64,000 nucleotides of DNA from Desulfuromonas acetoxidans DSM 684 (GTDB lineage Bacteria > Desulfobacterota > Desulfuromonadia > Desulfuromonadales > Desulfuromonadaceae): the NCBI RefSeq assembly GCF_000167355.1, contig NZ_AAEW02000010.1, positions 84,176-148,175 on the forward strand. Direction: 5' to 3'. Below, in pieces: positions 1 through 9,253 of this stretch; the stretch's first letter is position 1; each line of letters starts with the position of its first letter. A program made the translations under genes and the position numbers. The notes under the pieces are model-generated. The model did not search any database and had not been told where the DNA came from. It saw only the letters and a list, made by a program, of their open reading frames with translations.

Positions 1-13
1 GTTGTTGTTTGCC

Positions 14-196
14 CTAGTGGGCGTGCTGATAAATACAATCAACCGGGCAGGCATCCGCACAGGCTCCACAATCGATACATTCCTCTTCATTGATCAGACG
101 TTTGCCGTTGTCTTTGGCTGAGATGCAGTCAACAGGACATACCGGTTCACATTCGCCGCAAGCTGTGCAATCTTCTTCTAGGATTCTGTAAGACAT
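14..196 (-). CDS. 2[4Fe-4S] ferredoxin
   Basis: 60-residue low-potential electron carrier of the clostridial type. Two cluster-binding motifs are visible: C10-x2-C13-x2-C16-x3-C20-P in the first half and the same spacing near residues 40-50, each followed by PVDCI. A Shine-Dalgarno GGAAAGGAG lies 8 nt before the ATG. It stands alone here with psd divergent. The partner enzyme cannot be deduced; low-potential ferredoxin would be a substrate for an NfnAB-type enzyme such as the one at 46-48 kb, but this is only inference. Confidence 0.93.
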   Translation of the reverse strand: MSYRILEEDCTACGECEPVCPVDCISAKDNGKRLINEEECIDCGACADACPVDCIYQHAH

Positions 197-404
197 CTGT
201 TGAGCTCCTTTCCGATCTGGGGATGGCGGGGTGAGTTGTGAATAGCAGGCTTTTGTTGGCGCCTGATTCTGGAAGTATGCAAAACATTTTTGTCAATGCA
301 AGCCTGTTGGTTGCTCCCGCCAAAAAAGAAAGGTCGTAACGTGACTTTATTGATGACCTTTTTTCGCTACTCCAGTAGGTTAAGCGTGGTTTGTTGACAT
401 CTGA

Positions 405-1322
405 ATGATCTTAGAAACGATAAAAGGATGGATTGCCTTGGATAGTATTGAATATTTTGATCGACAAAACGGACAGCTTTGTCGCGAAACCGTAATGGGT
501 GACGCTGCGATTAAATGGGCCTATCAAACCATGAGTGGCCAATGGTGCTCGCAGCTTTTGTTTGGCACGTCTTGGCTTAGTCGTGCTCTGGGCTGGTATT
601 TCGATTCACCGTTGTCCAAAGGTAAAATTGATTCGGCCATTACCGATCTCAACATTGATGAGAGCGAGTTTGCCGAGCCCAGAGAAACGTTTGCCAGCTT
701 CAATGCTTTTTTTACCCGCAAGCTCAAAGAGGGGGCCCGCCCTTTTTCAGAGGACCCCGCCCATTTTTTGTGTCCGGCAGATGGTCGTTTGCTGGTTTAC
801 GAGGACATCGAGGGTGATAGCCTGGTTACCGTGAAAGGGGTGGAAGATCGGTTGGATGCTCTGTTTGGCCGACCGATGGCTGAATTTTGCGGAGGCAAAG
901 TCGCCGTGGTGCGCCTGTGCCCGGCAGATTACCATCGCTATCACTTTCCCTGTGATGCAACGGTGGCGGATTCGGTAGCCATTGCCGGGCAATACCATTC
1001 GGTCAATCCCATGGCCCTGAAAGCCAAGCCGCGGGTTTTCTGTGTCAATAAGCGCTCCTACACGCTGCTGGACAGTGATCGGTTTGGTCGCGTGGCATTC
1101 ATGGAAGTGGGGGCGTTTGGTGTTGCCGGGATTCATCAGACCTATCAAGGCAAGAGCGTTGAGCGCATGCAGGAGAAAGGCTACTTTGATTTTGGTGGTT
1201 CTACCGTGGTGCTGGTGTTTCTGAAAGATGCCATTGTTTTTGATGACGATCTGCTGAAAAATAGTGCCGCTGGAATCGAGACGCTGGTCAAAGTTGGCGA
1301 GACGATCGGTCACCAACCGTGA
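405..1322 (+). CDS. psd: Phosphatidylserine decarboxylase (pyruvoyl proenzyme)
   Basis: Decarboxylates phosphatidylserine to phosphatidylethanolamine at the inner membrane. Seen: the conserved YHRYHFP segment, the GAFGVAGI region, and near the C-terminus FGGSTVV, whose GS bond is the family's self-cleavage site; the Ser becomes the pyruvoyl group of the small alpha chain. Length (305 aa) fits a proenzyme. The start is uncertain: an in-frame TTG at 438, preceded by AAAGGA, would give MDSIEYFDR and may be the real start. No phosphatidylserine synthase gene is adjacent. Confidence 0.88.
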   Translation: MILETIKGWIALDSIEYFDRQNGQLCRETVMGDAAIKWAYQTMSGQWCSQLLFGTSWLSRALGWYFDSPLSKGKIDSAITDLNIDESEFAEPRETFASFNAFFTRKLKEGARPFSEDPAHFLCPADGRLLVYEDIEGDSLVTVKGVEDRLDALFGRPMAEFCGGKVAVVRLCPADYHRYHFPCDATVADSVAIAGQYHSVNPMALKAKPRVFCVNKRSYTLLDSDRFGRVAFMEVGAFGVAGIHQTYQGKSVERMQEKGYFDFGGSTVVLVFLKDAIVFDDDLLKNSAAGIETLVKVGETIGHQP

Positions 1323-1490
1323 GCAGGTATTGATGATGCTAACCATCAGGGGCGTTCATCATTTTTGTGGTGAGCGCCCTTGGTGCATTTAAGAGAAGGG
1401 GAGCCAAAAAACAGCTCTTGGCGCACCTTTTGTCGGTTGACTTTGTTGATCTATCCAGCACCCTTATAGATGAACTGACAAGGAGGGGCT

Positions 1491-1925
1491 ATGGAATGTT
1501 TACTGGATCATATTGCGTTGAATGTTGAAGACGATGACCGGATGCTGGTGTTTTATACGGAGGTTTTAGAGTTACCAAGTGAGCGTTTAACCGCCTATCG
1601 TGCCGGGAAGGTGCCGTTTGCCTCGGTGCGCCTCAATGCCAATACCATCATCGATCTGTTTCCCAAAAAACTGTGGGCCAAGCAACCGGGGCAACAACGT
1701 GGGTTGTTGAACCATTTGTGCGTGGCGGTGAGCAAAAGCCAGTGGCAGGCATTGCATGAGCGTTTGCTGGAACATCAGGTGGAGATTGAAACCGGGCCGG
1801 TGCCACGCTGGGGTGCACATGGTCAAGGGACATCGATCTATTTTCGTGATCCGGAAGGAACTCTGCTTGAAGCGCGCTATTATGAGTCGATGGAGCAGGA
1901 GCGCGAGTGTCTGCTCGGCTCGTAA
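1491..1925 (+). CDS. VOC-family (glyoxalase/dioxygenase fold) protein
   Basis: 144 aa. It begins LDHIALNV and has the paired beta-alpha-beta-beta-beta modules of the vicinal oxygen chelate fold. Candidate metal ligands are His7 in the first module, the NHLCVAV histidine opening the second, and Glu in GTLLEARYYE near the end. AAGGAGG precedes the ATG. The substrate cannot be read from sequence; the family includes glyoxalase I, dioxygenases and antibiotic-binding proteins. Confidence 0.8.
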   Translation: MECLLDHIALNVEDDDRMLVFYTEVLELPSERLTAYRAGKVPFASVRLNANTIIDLFPKKLWAKQPGQQRGLLNHLCVAVSKSQWQALHERLLEHQVEIETGPVPRWGAHGQGTSIYFRDPEGTLLEARYYESMEQERECLLGS

Positions 1926-1987
1926 TTTTTATGTTGCTTCCGTGGTCGAGCAGGGAAGCGTTGACTCGCTATTGAAGGGAGCGATGA

Positions 1988-2341
1988 ATGAGTGACGGAA
2001 CGATCGTGGAGAACAAGAGCAGTGAAAAAACGGCAAAGTTGATCTATATCCTCTACCTGGTGGGGATTGTCCTCGGTATCACAGGGATTATCGGTGTCAT
2101 CATGGCCTATGTGTATCGTGGCGATGCGCCGGTCTGGCTGCGCAGCCATTATGATTTTCAGATTCGCACCTTCTGGATCGGAGCCTTATACATTTTTGTC
2201 GGTGGTCTGCTTTCGGCCTTTCTCATCGGCTATTTGCTGTTACTGTTTTGGTTGGTCTGGTTGGCTGTGCGCTGTGCGAAAGGCCTCAAAGCCTTGGAAG
2301 AACAGCAGGCACCGCCGAATGCCGCAAGCTGGATCTTCTGA
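1988..2341 (+). CDS. Small predicted membrane protein (COG3671-like)
   Basis: 117 aa with three hydrophobic helices (about 17-43, 58-75 and 78-96) around the polar segment YRGDAPVWLRSHYDFQIRTF, then an amphipathic tail ending NAASWIF. The SHYxFQIRTFWIG and GLKAL patterns match a conserved family of small inner-membrane proteins (COG3671) as I remember it. Function unknown. AAGGGAG precedes the ATG. Confidence 0.72.
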   Translation: MSDGTIVENKSSEKTAKLIYILYLVGIVLGITGIIGVIMAYVYRGDAPVWLRSHYDFQIRTFWIGALYIFVGGLLSAFLIGYLLLLFWLVWLAVRCAKGLKALEEQQAPPNAASWIF

Positions 2342-2368
2342 CCAATACAAGAATTTCCCCGCGTACGT

Positions 2369-2396
2369 TAAAGAAAAACACCTGGTATGCCGATAA
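2369..2396 (+). promoter_or_regulatory. Candidate sigma28 (FliA) promoter
   Basis: TAAAG at 2369 and an exact GCCGATAA at 2389-2396 match the flagellar sigma28 consensus, but the spacing is about one base longer than the enteric 15. It lies about 40 bp before the ATG of the 184-aa gene, suggesting motility-linked expression. Confidence 0.42.
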
Positions 2397-2437
2397 ACAG
2401 GCGAGTGCTCTGTTAATTCTTAATCAAGGAGTCCGCC

Positions 2438-2992
2438 ATGTCGTCCGTGTCTGCTTCGTCTCTTTCTTTTACGCGCCTTTCCGTTGCTGATTTAACCCCT
2501 TTGAATGATTTTGACAGCATCATAAAGTTTGATGATGCGCTGTCCAATATTCAATTACCTGCCGAGAGAACCAGCGAAGAGATCGCTGCGCAAATCGCCC
2601 GCCAGAATGAAATGAAGCTGTTTGCCGTGTTCCAATCGAACGGTAAAATTGTCGGTAACGTGTTGGAAAACGGCTGGAGCCGTATGGAGAGCAATGCTGA
2701 TGGCAGGGGGACGGGATCGATCTGGGACGATATCTCGCAATTCGGCTTAACAGGTCGTGACGCTGCAGAATATTTGACGCAGCGTCTTGCCGACCAGTTG
2801 CGCGAGCGTTATCCCGATCTTGAAGTGCTGTCTTTTGATGCCGCACAGGCACCGACCAGCGGCGACTACCAACATCAGCTGGCCGCCGGCAAAACGTTTT
2901 CCGCGCAGATTCCCACTGTGGACGTTGCCCACCATCAGGCGCAAACCAGTTATGATTTGTTCAGCGCTTTATTTCTTCAGGATGATGCCTGA
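2438..2992 (+). CDS. Hypothetical protein, 184 aa
   Basis: I do not recognise this family. The protein is soluble, without signal peptide or membrane segment, acidic, with a Ser-rich N-terminus and a central segment KLFAVFQSNGKIVGNVLENG. AAGGAG is well placed before the ATG. A sigma28-like promoter precedes it and a terminator hairpin follows. The chemoreceptor downstream hints at a motility-linked role, but nothing in the protein itself shows one. Confidence 0.7.
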   Translation: MSSVSASSLSFTRLSVADLTPLNDFDSIIKFDDALSNIQLPAERTSEEIAAQIARQNEMKLFAVFQSNGKIVGNVLENGWSRMESNADGRGTGSIWDDISQFGLTGRDAAEYLTQRLADQLRERYPDLEVLSFDAAQAPTSGDYQHQLAAGKTFSAQIPTVDVAHHQAQTSYDLFSALFLQDDA

Positions 2993-3020
2993 TCTCTCTC
3001 TTTTCTAACGTTAGTTTAAA

Positions 3021-3058
3021 AAACGCCGTCTTTGTCATAGCGCAGGACGGTTTTTTTT
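3021..3058 (+). terminator. Terminator after the 184-aa gene
   Basis: CCGTC (3026-3030) pairs with GACGG (3046-3050), followed by eight T residues. Confidence 0.6.
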
Positions 3059-3293
3059 GTTTCCACCCCCCCCCCACTTTTCGTTGCGCTTTGCACACGT
3101 GGATTATCTCTCAAGTCTCATTTTTATTTTCTTTGATATTCAGTGCAAATAAAGCAACAGCTCACCGTATTTTTTTTCACATGAAAGTGAGGCACTTCCA
3201 TTTAACTTCCTGAAACTTCGGCTAAACTAAGTGGATAGGTGTTTGAACGAACATTCGCGCTGGGTGCGACTTACAAAAGTGGGGAGAGAGTTT

Positions 3294-5162
3294 ATGAAAA
3301 ATTTGTCAATCAGTTTTAAGATCTGGATTCTGGTGACTGCCGTCACCTTGTTCAGCTTTGTCGTCGGAATCTTTGGCTACAATGCCTTGAACAATGTCGG
3401 CAGTCTGGCGGTCGAACAGACCGGAGCGGTGATGATGGAGGGACATCGTGACAAACTCAAGGCGTTGACCGATGGGATGGCGATCACCTTGGGGGAAGCG
3501 ATTCAATCTCTGGACAGTAAAGAGGAGCAGATTGAACACCTTCGCACACTGAATACGCCGGTGGCGTTTTATCCCGATAAGTCCGGCTATTTTATGATCT
3601 ATACCACCCAAGGGTTGTTGGTCTCTCTTCCGCCTAAACGGGCACTGGAAGGTAAAGACTTAATCGATCTGAAAGATGAAAATGGCGTTTATATTATCCG
3701 CGATCTGGTCAAAGCGGCCAAGTCAGGTGGTGACTTTAGCGAATATGTCTGGCCGAAACCGGGCAGCGAGGTGTCGCAGCCGAAACTGAGTTATGCCACT
3801 TTGATTCCGGGCACCGATTTTCTCGTCGGCACCGGGATTTATGTCGATGATGTTGATGCGCGTAAAGCTGAGTTGTATGCAGAAATTAATCATACCACCA
3901 GTCAGGCCCTGTGGTGGGGGCTTGGAACCGTTGTGGTCTGTTTTGTCGTGATTATCCTGCCGCTGGTCTTTGTTCTGTTGCGCCAAATTGTGCGTCCTTT
4001 GGTGGCTCTTAAAGGGGTGGCCAACCAGATTGCCGATGGCGACATGGCTGTTGATATTGACCACAGTTCCGGTGATGAAGTCGGTGAATTGGCGAAATCA
4101 CTCAAGTTGATGGCCGCCAACCTGAAACAACATGCCGATCTGGCCGCTGAAATCGCTGAAGGTAATTTTGCCGTTGACGTGCATCTGGCCTCTGAACGGG
4201 ATCAATTTGGCACCTCTATGAAGGCCATGGTGCACCAGCTCACTGATTTGATCGCTCAGATTCGTGCCGGCGGCGACCAGATCAGTTCTGCCAGCTCTCA
4301 AGTAGCGGACTCCAGTCAGACCCTGTCGCAGGGGGCAACTGAAACAGCGGCCTCTCTCGAAGAGATCAGCAGTTCCATCAATGAGATGGCCTCACAGACC
4401 CGCCATAGCGCCGATAGTGCCAACACTGCCAGTCAGTTGTCCAGTGAAGCGAGCAAGGCGGCGGCATCCGGTGGTGAAAAAATGCGCGCTATGGTAGCGG
4501 CAATGAATGAGATCAATGACGCTGGACAGAATATCAATAAGATTATCAAGACCATTGATGAGATTGCTTTTCAGACCAATCTGTTGGCGCTGAATGCTGC
4601 TGTCGAGGCTGCTCGTGCCGGTCAGCACGGCAAGGGCTTTGCAGTCGTTGCCGAAGAGGTGCGTAACCTGGCGGCGCGCAGTGCCAAGGCGGCCAGTGAA
4701 ACTGCTGAATTGATCGAGGGGTCAGTGGCCAAGACCGAGAATGGCACCGAAATGGCCCAACAGACCTCAGCAGCTTTGGAAGAGATTGTTGAAGGCATTA
4801 CCAAAGTCACGGATCTGGTCGCTGAAATTGCCGCGGCCAGCAACGAGCAGGCACAAGGCATCTCTCAGATCAACCAGGGGCTGGGGCAGATTGATGAGGG
4901 CGTCCAGCAGAATACGGCCACGGCCGAAGAATCGGCGGCTGCGGCAGAACAGTTAAGTGCTCAGGCCGCGCATCTTAAGCAATTGTTGAGTCGTTTCAAG
5001 CTGGCCGGACAGGCTCAGGCCTTTGTTGAGCCGGCTCCTCAGCCTCAATACCAACCGACAGTGTCGGCTGCCAAGCCATCCTCAACCAGCTCTTCCGGTT
5101 GGGGAGGATCTCAGGCTACTGCGCAAATCAGCCTTGATGATGACGAATTCGGCCGTTTCTAA
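3294..5162 (+). CDS. Methyl-accepting chemotaxis protein with Cache sensor
   Basis: 622-aa chemoreceptor. TM1 is about residues 8-30; a periplasmic Cache domain (about 40-195) contains [11 protein letters not shown] and [18 protein letters not shown]2 is about 205-228; HAMP follows; then the long cytoplasmic coiled coil with the signalling tip [20 protein letters not shown]. The linker tail is Pro/Ser-rich and ends DDDEFGRF. An upstream in-frame ATG at 3231 exists, but ATG 3294 has GGGGAGAGAG at the right distance and gives the expected [11 protein letters not shown] start. The Cache fold suggests a small organic ligand; identity unknown. Confidence 0.92.
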   Translation: MKNLSISFKIWILVTAVTLFSFVVGIFGYNALNNVGSLAVEQTGAVMMEGHRDKLKALTDGMAITLGEAIQSLDSKEEQIEHLRTLNTPVAFYPDKSGYFMIYTTQGLLVSLPPKRALEGKDLIDLKDENGVYIIRDLVKAAKSGGDFSEYVWPKPGSEVSQPKLSYATLIPGTDFLVGTGIYVDDVDARKAELYAEINHTTSQALWWGLGTVVVCFVVIILPLVFVLLRQIVRPLVALKGVANQIADGDMAVDIDHSSGDEVGELAKSLKLMAANLKQHADLAAEIAEGNFAVDVHLASERDQFGTSMKAMVHQLTDLIAQIRAGGDQISSASSQVADSSQTLSQGATETAASLEEISSSINEMASQTRHSADSANTASQLSSEASKAAASGGEKMRAMVAAMNEINDAGQNINKIIKTIDEIAFQTNLLALNAAVEAARAGQHGKGFAVVAEEVRNLAARSAKAASETAELIEGSVAKTENGTEMAQQTSAALEEIVEGITKVTDLVAEIAAASNEQAQGISQINQGLGQIDEGVQQNTATAEESAAAAEQLSAQAAHLKQLLSRFKLAGQAQAFVEPAPQPQYQPTVSAAKPSSTSSSGWGGSQATAQISLDDDEFGRF

Positions 5163-5163
5163 G

Positions 5164-5203
5164 ATCTGTTTCGCAGCCGGGACAACCCGGCTGCGAAACA
5201 GAT
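5164..5203 (+). terminator. Hairpin terminator after the chemoreceptor gene
   Basis: Perfect 18-bp inverted repeat (5164-5181 with 5186-5203) with loop ACAA, immediately after the stop. The T-tract is poor (GCTTTGTTCTTTT). Confidence 0.7.
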
Positions 5204-5268
5204 GCTTTGTTCTTTTCTCACAGAGAGTTTATCTTTGCCGTGAATCTCTCCCAGGCTTTTCGTGGGTA

Positions 5269-5336
5269 TTGAAAAAGTCCCCTCCGGGGGGCTTTTCATC
5301 GATGCAAGTCGAAAATGCGATTTCCCTCTTGCTTAT
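5269..5336 (+). repeat. Dispersed intergenic repeat, copy A
   Basis: Contains AAGTCCC-CTCCGGG-GGGCTTTT, then CGAAAATGCGATTT and CTCTTGCTTA. The same order of blocks recurs inverted at 15005-15095. A REP/MITE-like noncoding element is the likeliest explanation. The rest of the 5207-5735 gap holds the terminator at 5338 and AT-rich sequence with no supported gene. Confidence 0.6.
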
Positions 5337-5337
5337 A

Positions 5338-5371
5338 AAATCAAGGATTTGAAAAGCTGTCCTTGATTTTT
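5338..5371. terminator. Hairpin with T-tract in the 5.2-5.7 kb gap
   Basis: AAATCAAGGA (5338-5347) pairs with TCCTTGATTT (5360-5369), followed by Ts on the + strand. It may belong to the adjoining repeat rather than to a gene. Confidence 0.5.
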
Positions 5372-5735
5372 GTCTTCAGCCTATGGGGTCTACAGGTTGC
5401 CTTTCAATAGCCTGCCAGCTCAACGCCGCTATTGCCGCTATTTTTTTCAACGATAAATACTACGCTCAAATTCTGGGATGTCAGATTCATTTTTGATATC
5501 GCAGTTATGATTTTGTTGATGTGGAAATAGAACGAAATCTCTTTTCTTCCAAAGATGTGAGAATAAATAATATATTGAATTAACAAGGTTTTTTTATTTC
5601 TTTGTGTTGATTGAATATCGTCATTTTTATGTGTAACTTGACTTAGTAGAACATTGTTATTTGATCTTGTTGTTGTTCGGATCGGCCCGTGTTCTGAAAG
5701 GGTGACCGAGGCGATGTTTTTACAGGGAGGGGGCT

Positions 5736-7100
5736 GTGGACGATTCTGCCAAACTTTCACTGGAAAATATTCTACGGAACTGTGTCATTGGTTTTACCGT
5801 CAGTTTTATCGCGTTGAGTCTAGGGGCGGCGTTGGGCATCCTTTCCGGGCGGGGCGCTTTTTCAGGCATGCTGTCCGCTGGTATCATCGCCCTGATCACA
5901 GCTTTGTTGGGGGGGACACGGGTACAGTGTTCCGGCCCGACCGCGCCGATGAGTGCGGTCAGTGCCGTGGTGGTGGCGTTTGCCTATGAGCGCGTGGCCA
6001 TGTCCAGTCAGGCGGATCAATTTATCAATCTGGTGTTTTTGCTCACCGGGTTGTTGCTGCTGATGATGGCATTGTTGCGACTGGGGCGCTTTATTCGCCT
6101 GGTCCCCAATGTGGTGGTGTCCGGGTTTATGAGCGGCATTGCCCTGCTGATCTGGCAGGATCAACTTTATGTTGTGTTTGGCTGGGGAGACAAGCTGGCT
6201 CTGAAAGGCGGCATGGGAGCCAATGCTGTGGTTGTGGTGGCGACTCTGGTGTTGATTTTTGTTCTGGCGCCGCTGATGCGGCATCTGGTCGGGCGGCGTG
6301 CTCGTTTTCTCCCCTCGACCCTGCTGGCGATTATCCTGGTTTCTGTTGGCTGCGCCTTGTTGTGCCCCGAGGTTGAAAGAGTCCAGATCAACGGTTCCTT
6401 CGGTGGTGCGGATTTCTTCGGTTTTATCCAGCAACAGTGGCCACGGGATTGGTCTTTGGCCACGCTGAAAGCGGCGTTGCCGTTTTCCATTCAGCTGACA
6501 TTGTTGTGTTACCTCGACACGCTTCTAACCTCTTTGGTGGTTGATAAGATGAGTGGTGAAGTAACGCGCCAAAATCAGGAGTTGATGGCGCAGGGCGTTG
6601 CCAGTGGCGCTTGCGCACTGGTTGGCGGAATTCCCGGTGCCCAAGCGACAATCCGTTCGGTACTGATGCTCAAGGAGGAGGCGAATCTACGCCTGGCCGG
6701 GATTGTGACCGGGGCCTTTGTTTTGATTGAAATGATGCTGTTTCAGGAATGGATCAATTATATTCCCAAGGCAGTGTTTGTCGGTGTGCTGATGAAAGTG
6801 GGCTATGATGTGTTTGATTTTATGCCGCTGCGTTTGTACCTGAAGCAGCTTGTGACCAAGCGTTGGTATCAGTGGAAGGACTTTTTTTCGCGTCGCGATG
6901 AGCGGGAGATCTATGTCACCAATCGCGAAGGATTGATGATCAGCGGCACTGCTGTGGTGACGCTGGTGATGGATCTGAATCTTGCTGTTGGCGGTTTTAC
7001 TCTGCTGTTTTATCTGCACAACCTTGTGTTGAACCGGAGCAATCCGATGCGCGACCTGGTGCCGGAGAAAGAAACCGAAGTGTTTTACACCGAGCAGTAG
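5736..7100 (+). CDS. SulP-family anion permease, no STAS domain
   Basis: 454 aa, about ten to twelve hydrophobic segments. It has the family signature GGTRVQCSGPTAPMSAV near residue 60 and VASGACALVGGIPGAQATIRS in the transport core. GTG start preceded by GGGAGGGGG. SulP proteins move sulfate, bicarbonate or dicarboxylates. The cytoplasmic STAS domain usual at the C-terminus is missing; instead there is a short charged tail after the last helix. Substrate unknown. It converges with the diguanylate cyclase operon. Confidence 0.85.
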   Translation: MDDSAKLSLENILRNCVIGFTVSFIALSLGAALGILSGRGAFSGMLSAGIIALITALLGGTRVQCSGPTAPMSAVSAVVVAFAYERVAMSSQADQFINLVFLLTGLLLLMMALLRLGRFIRLVPNVVVSGFMSGIALLIWQDQLYVVFGWGDKLALKGGMGANAVVVVATLVLIFVLAPLMRHLVGRRARFLPSTLLAIILVSVGCALLCPEVERVQINGSFGGADFFGFIQQQWPRDWSLATLKAALPFSIQLTLLCYLDTLLTSLVVDKMSGEVTRQNQELMAQGVASGACALVGGIPGAQATIRSVLMLKEEANLRLAGIVTGAFVLIEMMLFQEWINYIPKAVFVGVLMKVGYDVFDFMPLRLYLKQLVTKRWYQWKDFFSRRDEREIYVTNREGLMISGTAVVTLVMDLNLAVGGFTLLFYLHNLVLNRSNPMRDLVPEKETEVFYTEQ

Positions 7101-7118
7101 TTGTGGCGAAAACCGGCT

Positions 7119-8825
7119 CTATTCTGCGGGGTCAATGCAGCAGGTATAGTCATGTCCGGCGCCACTGTAGCCGTTGCCGCCACTGTGTTTGGCCACATAC
7201 ATCGCTTTATCTGCGGTGGAAATAAGGGTGTCGGTATCTTTGCCATCACCGGGAAAGACACTGATGCCGACACTGACCCCCAGCTGATGGGATAACGAGC
7301 CGATCTGGATGGGGGTGAGGATGGTGCGAATCACTTTCTCAGCCAGGGGCACTGCTGCGTTAATGTCAGGCAGGCCGTTGAGGATGATGATAAATTCATC
7401 GCCGCCAATACGGGCAACCGTGTCGTCTCCGCGCAGGGTTTCCTGCAGACGTTTGCTGATCTCCTGCAAGGCGAGATCCCCGAATTCGTGGCCCAATGTG
7501 TCGTTGATCGGCTTGAATTTATCCAGATCAAGGTAGAGCAGCGCAAAAATGCGTCCATGACGTTTTGCATCGTGGAGTGCATGTTGGAGTCGGTCGAAAA
7601 ACAGGTTGCGATTTGCCAGCCCGGTCAGCGGGTCGTGATGGGCCAGTTGTTTGAGTTTTGCCTCGGCCTGTTTCAATTCGGTGACGTCATCGAACAGGCA
7701 GATCAGCGCGTTCAGGTTGCCCAGATCGTCATACATGGGCGCGCCGGAAAAATGTAACGGGATCTCCTGGCCTGATTTACTGGTTGCACAAATTTCAGTA
7801 TTGCGAATCGACTCGCCGCGAAATAACTTTTTGATCCGTTCCGGGCTATTGTGAGCATCCTGATCGCAATCAACTAAAAGCGTTAACGGTTGACCGATGA
7901 GTTCCTCTTCGCTAAAGCCAAACAAATCCTGTGTCTGAGGGTTGACTTTATGGATGGTCAGGTCGGGACGCAAGACCACCAGGGCTCCCGACATATTATT
8001 GATAATATTGTCGACATAATTTTTAGAAACCGTCGTTCTGCCGAGTTTTTCCGTCATGTTCCAGAAAGCTGCGGCCAACTGGCCGATCTCATCGCTGTTG
8101 TTTTCCAGGGCGGGTTTTTTCAGACTCAACCCCTGTTCAAACCGCTCAATATTTTCCTGAATGTGTCTCAACGGAGCGACCAGCAGGGCACTTGAAACCT
8201 GACTGACCGAAAGGGCAACAATAAAGAGGACAACCATGAACAGGACTGAAAGCAAGATGATACTGTTCAGGGCGCGATTTTTATGTTGCTCAACTTCAAG
8301 CAGCAATGCGTTGTTAAGAGTGGTTGCCAGAGAGTGTAATTCGTCGCCAAAGTTTCTTTGGGCCTCACTGAATTGTTGGATCTCTGTCTGGCTGGTTGCC
8401 GAGAAGATATTGCTGGCAATCTTTGTATGGAGCTGTTCCGCCATGGCGGAGAGTTGGAGGTAGTCTTTTCTGACCTGTTGTAACTTAGTGAGATCTACTG
8501 GGCTGGTTGGATGGGTTTTTGTGACCTGAATCAATTGATCCAACGGATTGAGAACGTGGTTGTTCATTTCAGCAGCTTGTTGAGAAAGTTCAACCTCAGC
8601 CAGTAGAAAGGCGTCTTCATATTCCTCTGTTTGTTGCTCAAATTGTTTAAGCGCTTCATTGCCCAGAGTGGTCAGCGGGATGTGGGTGGCTTGCAGATGG
8701 GTCAGACGCTTGTATTGATAGATGTTGACATAGAATCCAACCAGGGTTGCCGCGAAATAACCCATTAAAACAATGGTTACGCACAGCCATACTTTTGCCC
8801 GAATACTCCGAAACCAGACGCTCAT
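7119..8825 (-). CDS. Membrane diguanylate cyclase (HAMP-PAS-GGDEF)
   Basis: 568 aa. TM1 about 12-34, helical periplasmic sensor 35-185, TM2 about 187-209, HAMP 213-265, PAS about 270-385, GGDEF domain 395-560. The catalytic motif GGDEF is at 474-478, and RGDD at 465-468, five residues upstream, is the allosteric RxxD product-inhibition site, so it should be an active, feedback-inhibited c-di-GMP synthase. Its ATG overlaps the stop of the preceding gene (ATGA), making it the last gene of a porin / binding-protein / cyclase operon. Confidence 0.93.
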   Translation of the reverse strand: MSVWFRSIRAKVWLCVTIVLMGYFAATLVGFYVNIYQYKRLTHLQATHIPLTTLGNEALKQFEQQTEEYEDAFLLAEVELSQQAAEMNNHVLNPLDQLIQVTKTHPTSPVDLTKLQQVRKDYLQLSAMAEQLHTKIASNIFSATSQTEIQQFSEAQRNFGDELHSLATTLNNALLLEVEQHKNRALNSIILLSVLFMVVLFIVALSVSQVSSALLVAPLRHIQENIERFEQGLSLKKPALENNSDEIGQLAAAFWNMTEKLGRTTVSKNYVDNIINNMSGALVVLRPDLTIHKVNPQTQDLFGFSEEELIGQPLTLLVDCDQDAHNSPERIKKLFRGESIRNTEICATSKSGQEIPLHFSGAPMYDDLGNLNALICLFDDVTELKQAEAKLKQLAHHDPLTGLANRNLFFDRLQHALHDAKRHGRIFALLYLDLDKFKPINDTLGHEFGDLALQEISKRLQETLRGDDTVARIGGDEFIIILNGLPDINAAVPLAEKVIRTILTPIQIGSLSHQLGVSVGISVFPGDGKDTDTLISTADKAMYVAKHSGGNGYSGAGHDYTCCIDPAE

Positions 8826-9253
8826 GGTGCGATCATCACCTCTTTGATACGAGGGTCGTTGATTGGCGAGAGGATAAACCCGATGGCACCGGAATGTTCT
8901 GCAACATAGTCGATGATGTGCTCGTCAGTGTCAAATTGAGCCGGAAGCATACTGTGCCCTGAGTAGAGTTGCTTGCGCCAATACATGGAGAATTGTCGAG
9001 GCGTCTTGTGGACAATCGTTTGGCAGAATTCATCCATGGCGGATGCTTCAGAGTTGATGGCGAGAGCAACGCGTTCCCCATGCGTCCATTTGCGGGTTTT
9101 ACCAAGAAAAATACGATTGAGCTCCGAACGGCTCAGTTGCTGTTGCGGGTTCTGTGCAGACACAACAACTCGCAATGCTGATTCAACCGTCGTTGCATAG
9201 ACCGGCGGCAGGCTCAGCAATATAATCAGAATGGCCAGGATCGCATATCTCAT
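8822..9253 (-). CDS. Small PstS-like periplasmic binding-domain protein
   Basis: 143 aa with a cleavable signal peptide (hydrophobic 4-18, PPVYA end). The body ELNRIFLGKTRKWTHGERVALAIN... and HSGAIGFILSP resembles one lobe of phosphate/PBP-like domains (PBP_like_2 type), which are often stand-alone sensors. It starts one base inside the porin stop and overlaps the cyclase start by four bases. By context it may bind a ligand in the periplasm and present it to the cyclase sensor domain; this is inference. Confidence 0.78.
   Translation of the reverse strand: MRYAILAILIILLSLPPVYATTVESALRVVVSAQNPQQQLSRSELNRIFLGKTRKWTHGERVALAINSEASAMDEFCQTIVHKTPRQFSMYWRKQLYSGHSMLPAQFDTDEHIIDYVAEHSGAIGFILSPINDPRIKEVMIAP

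Noticed and set aside
5404..5760. 118-codon minus-strand frame in the 5.2-5.7 kb gap
   Set aside because: Low-complexity AT-rich composition, no ribosome site, runs into the SulP gene start; no recognisable protein features.
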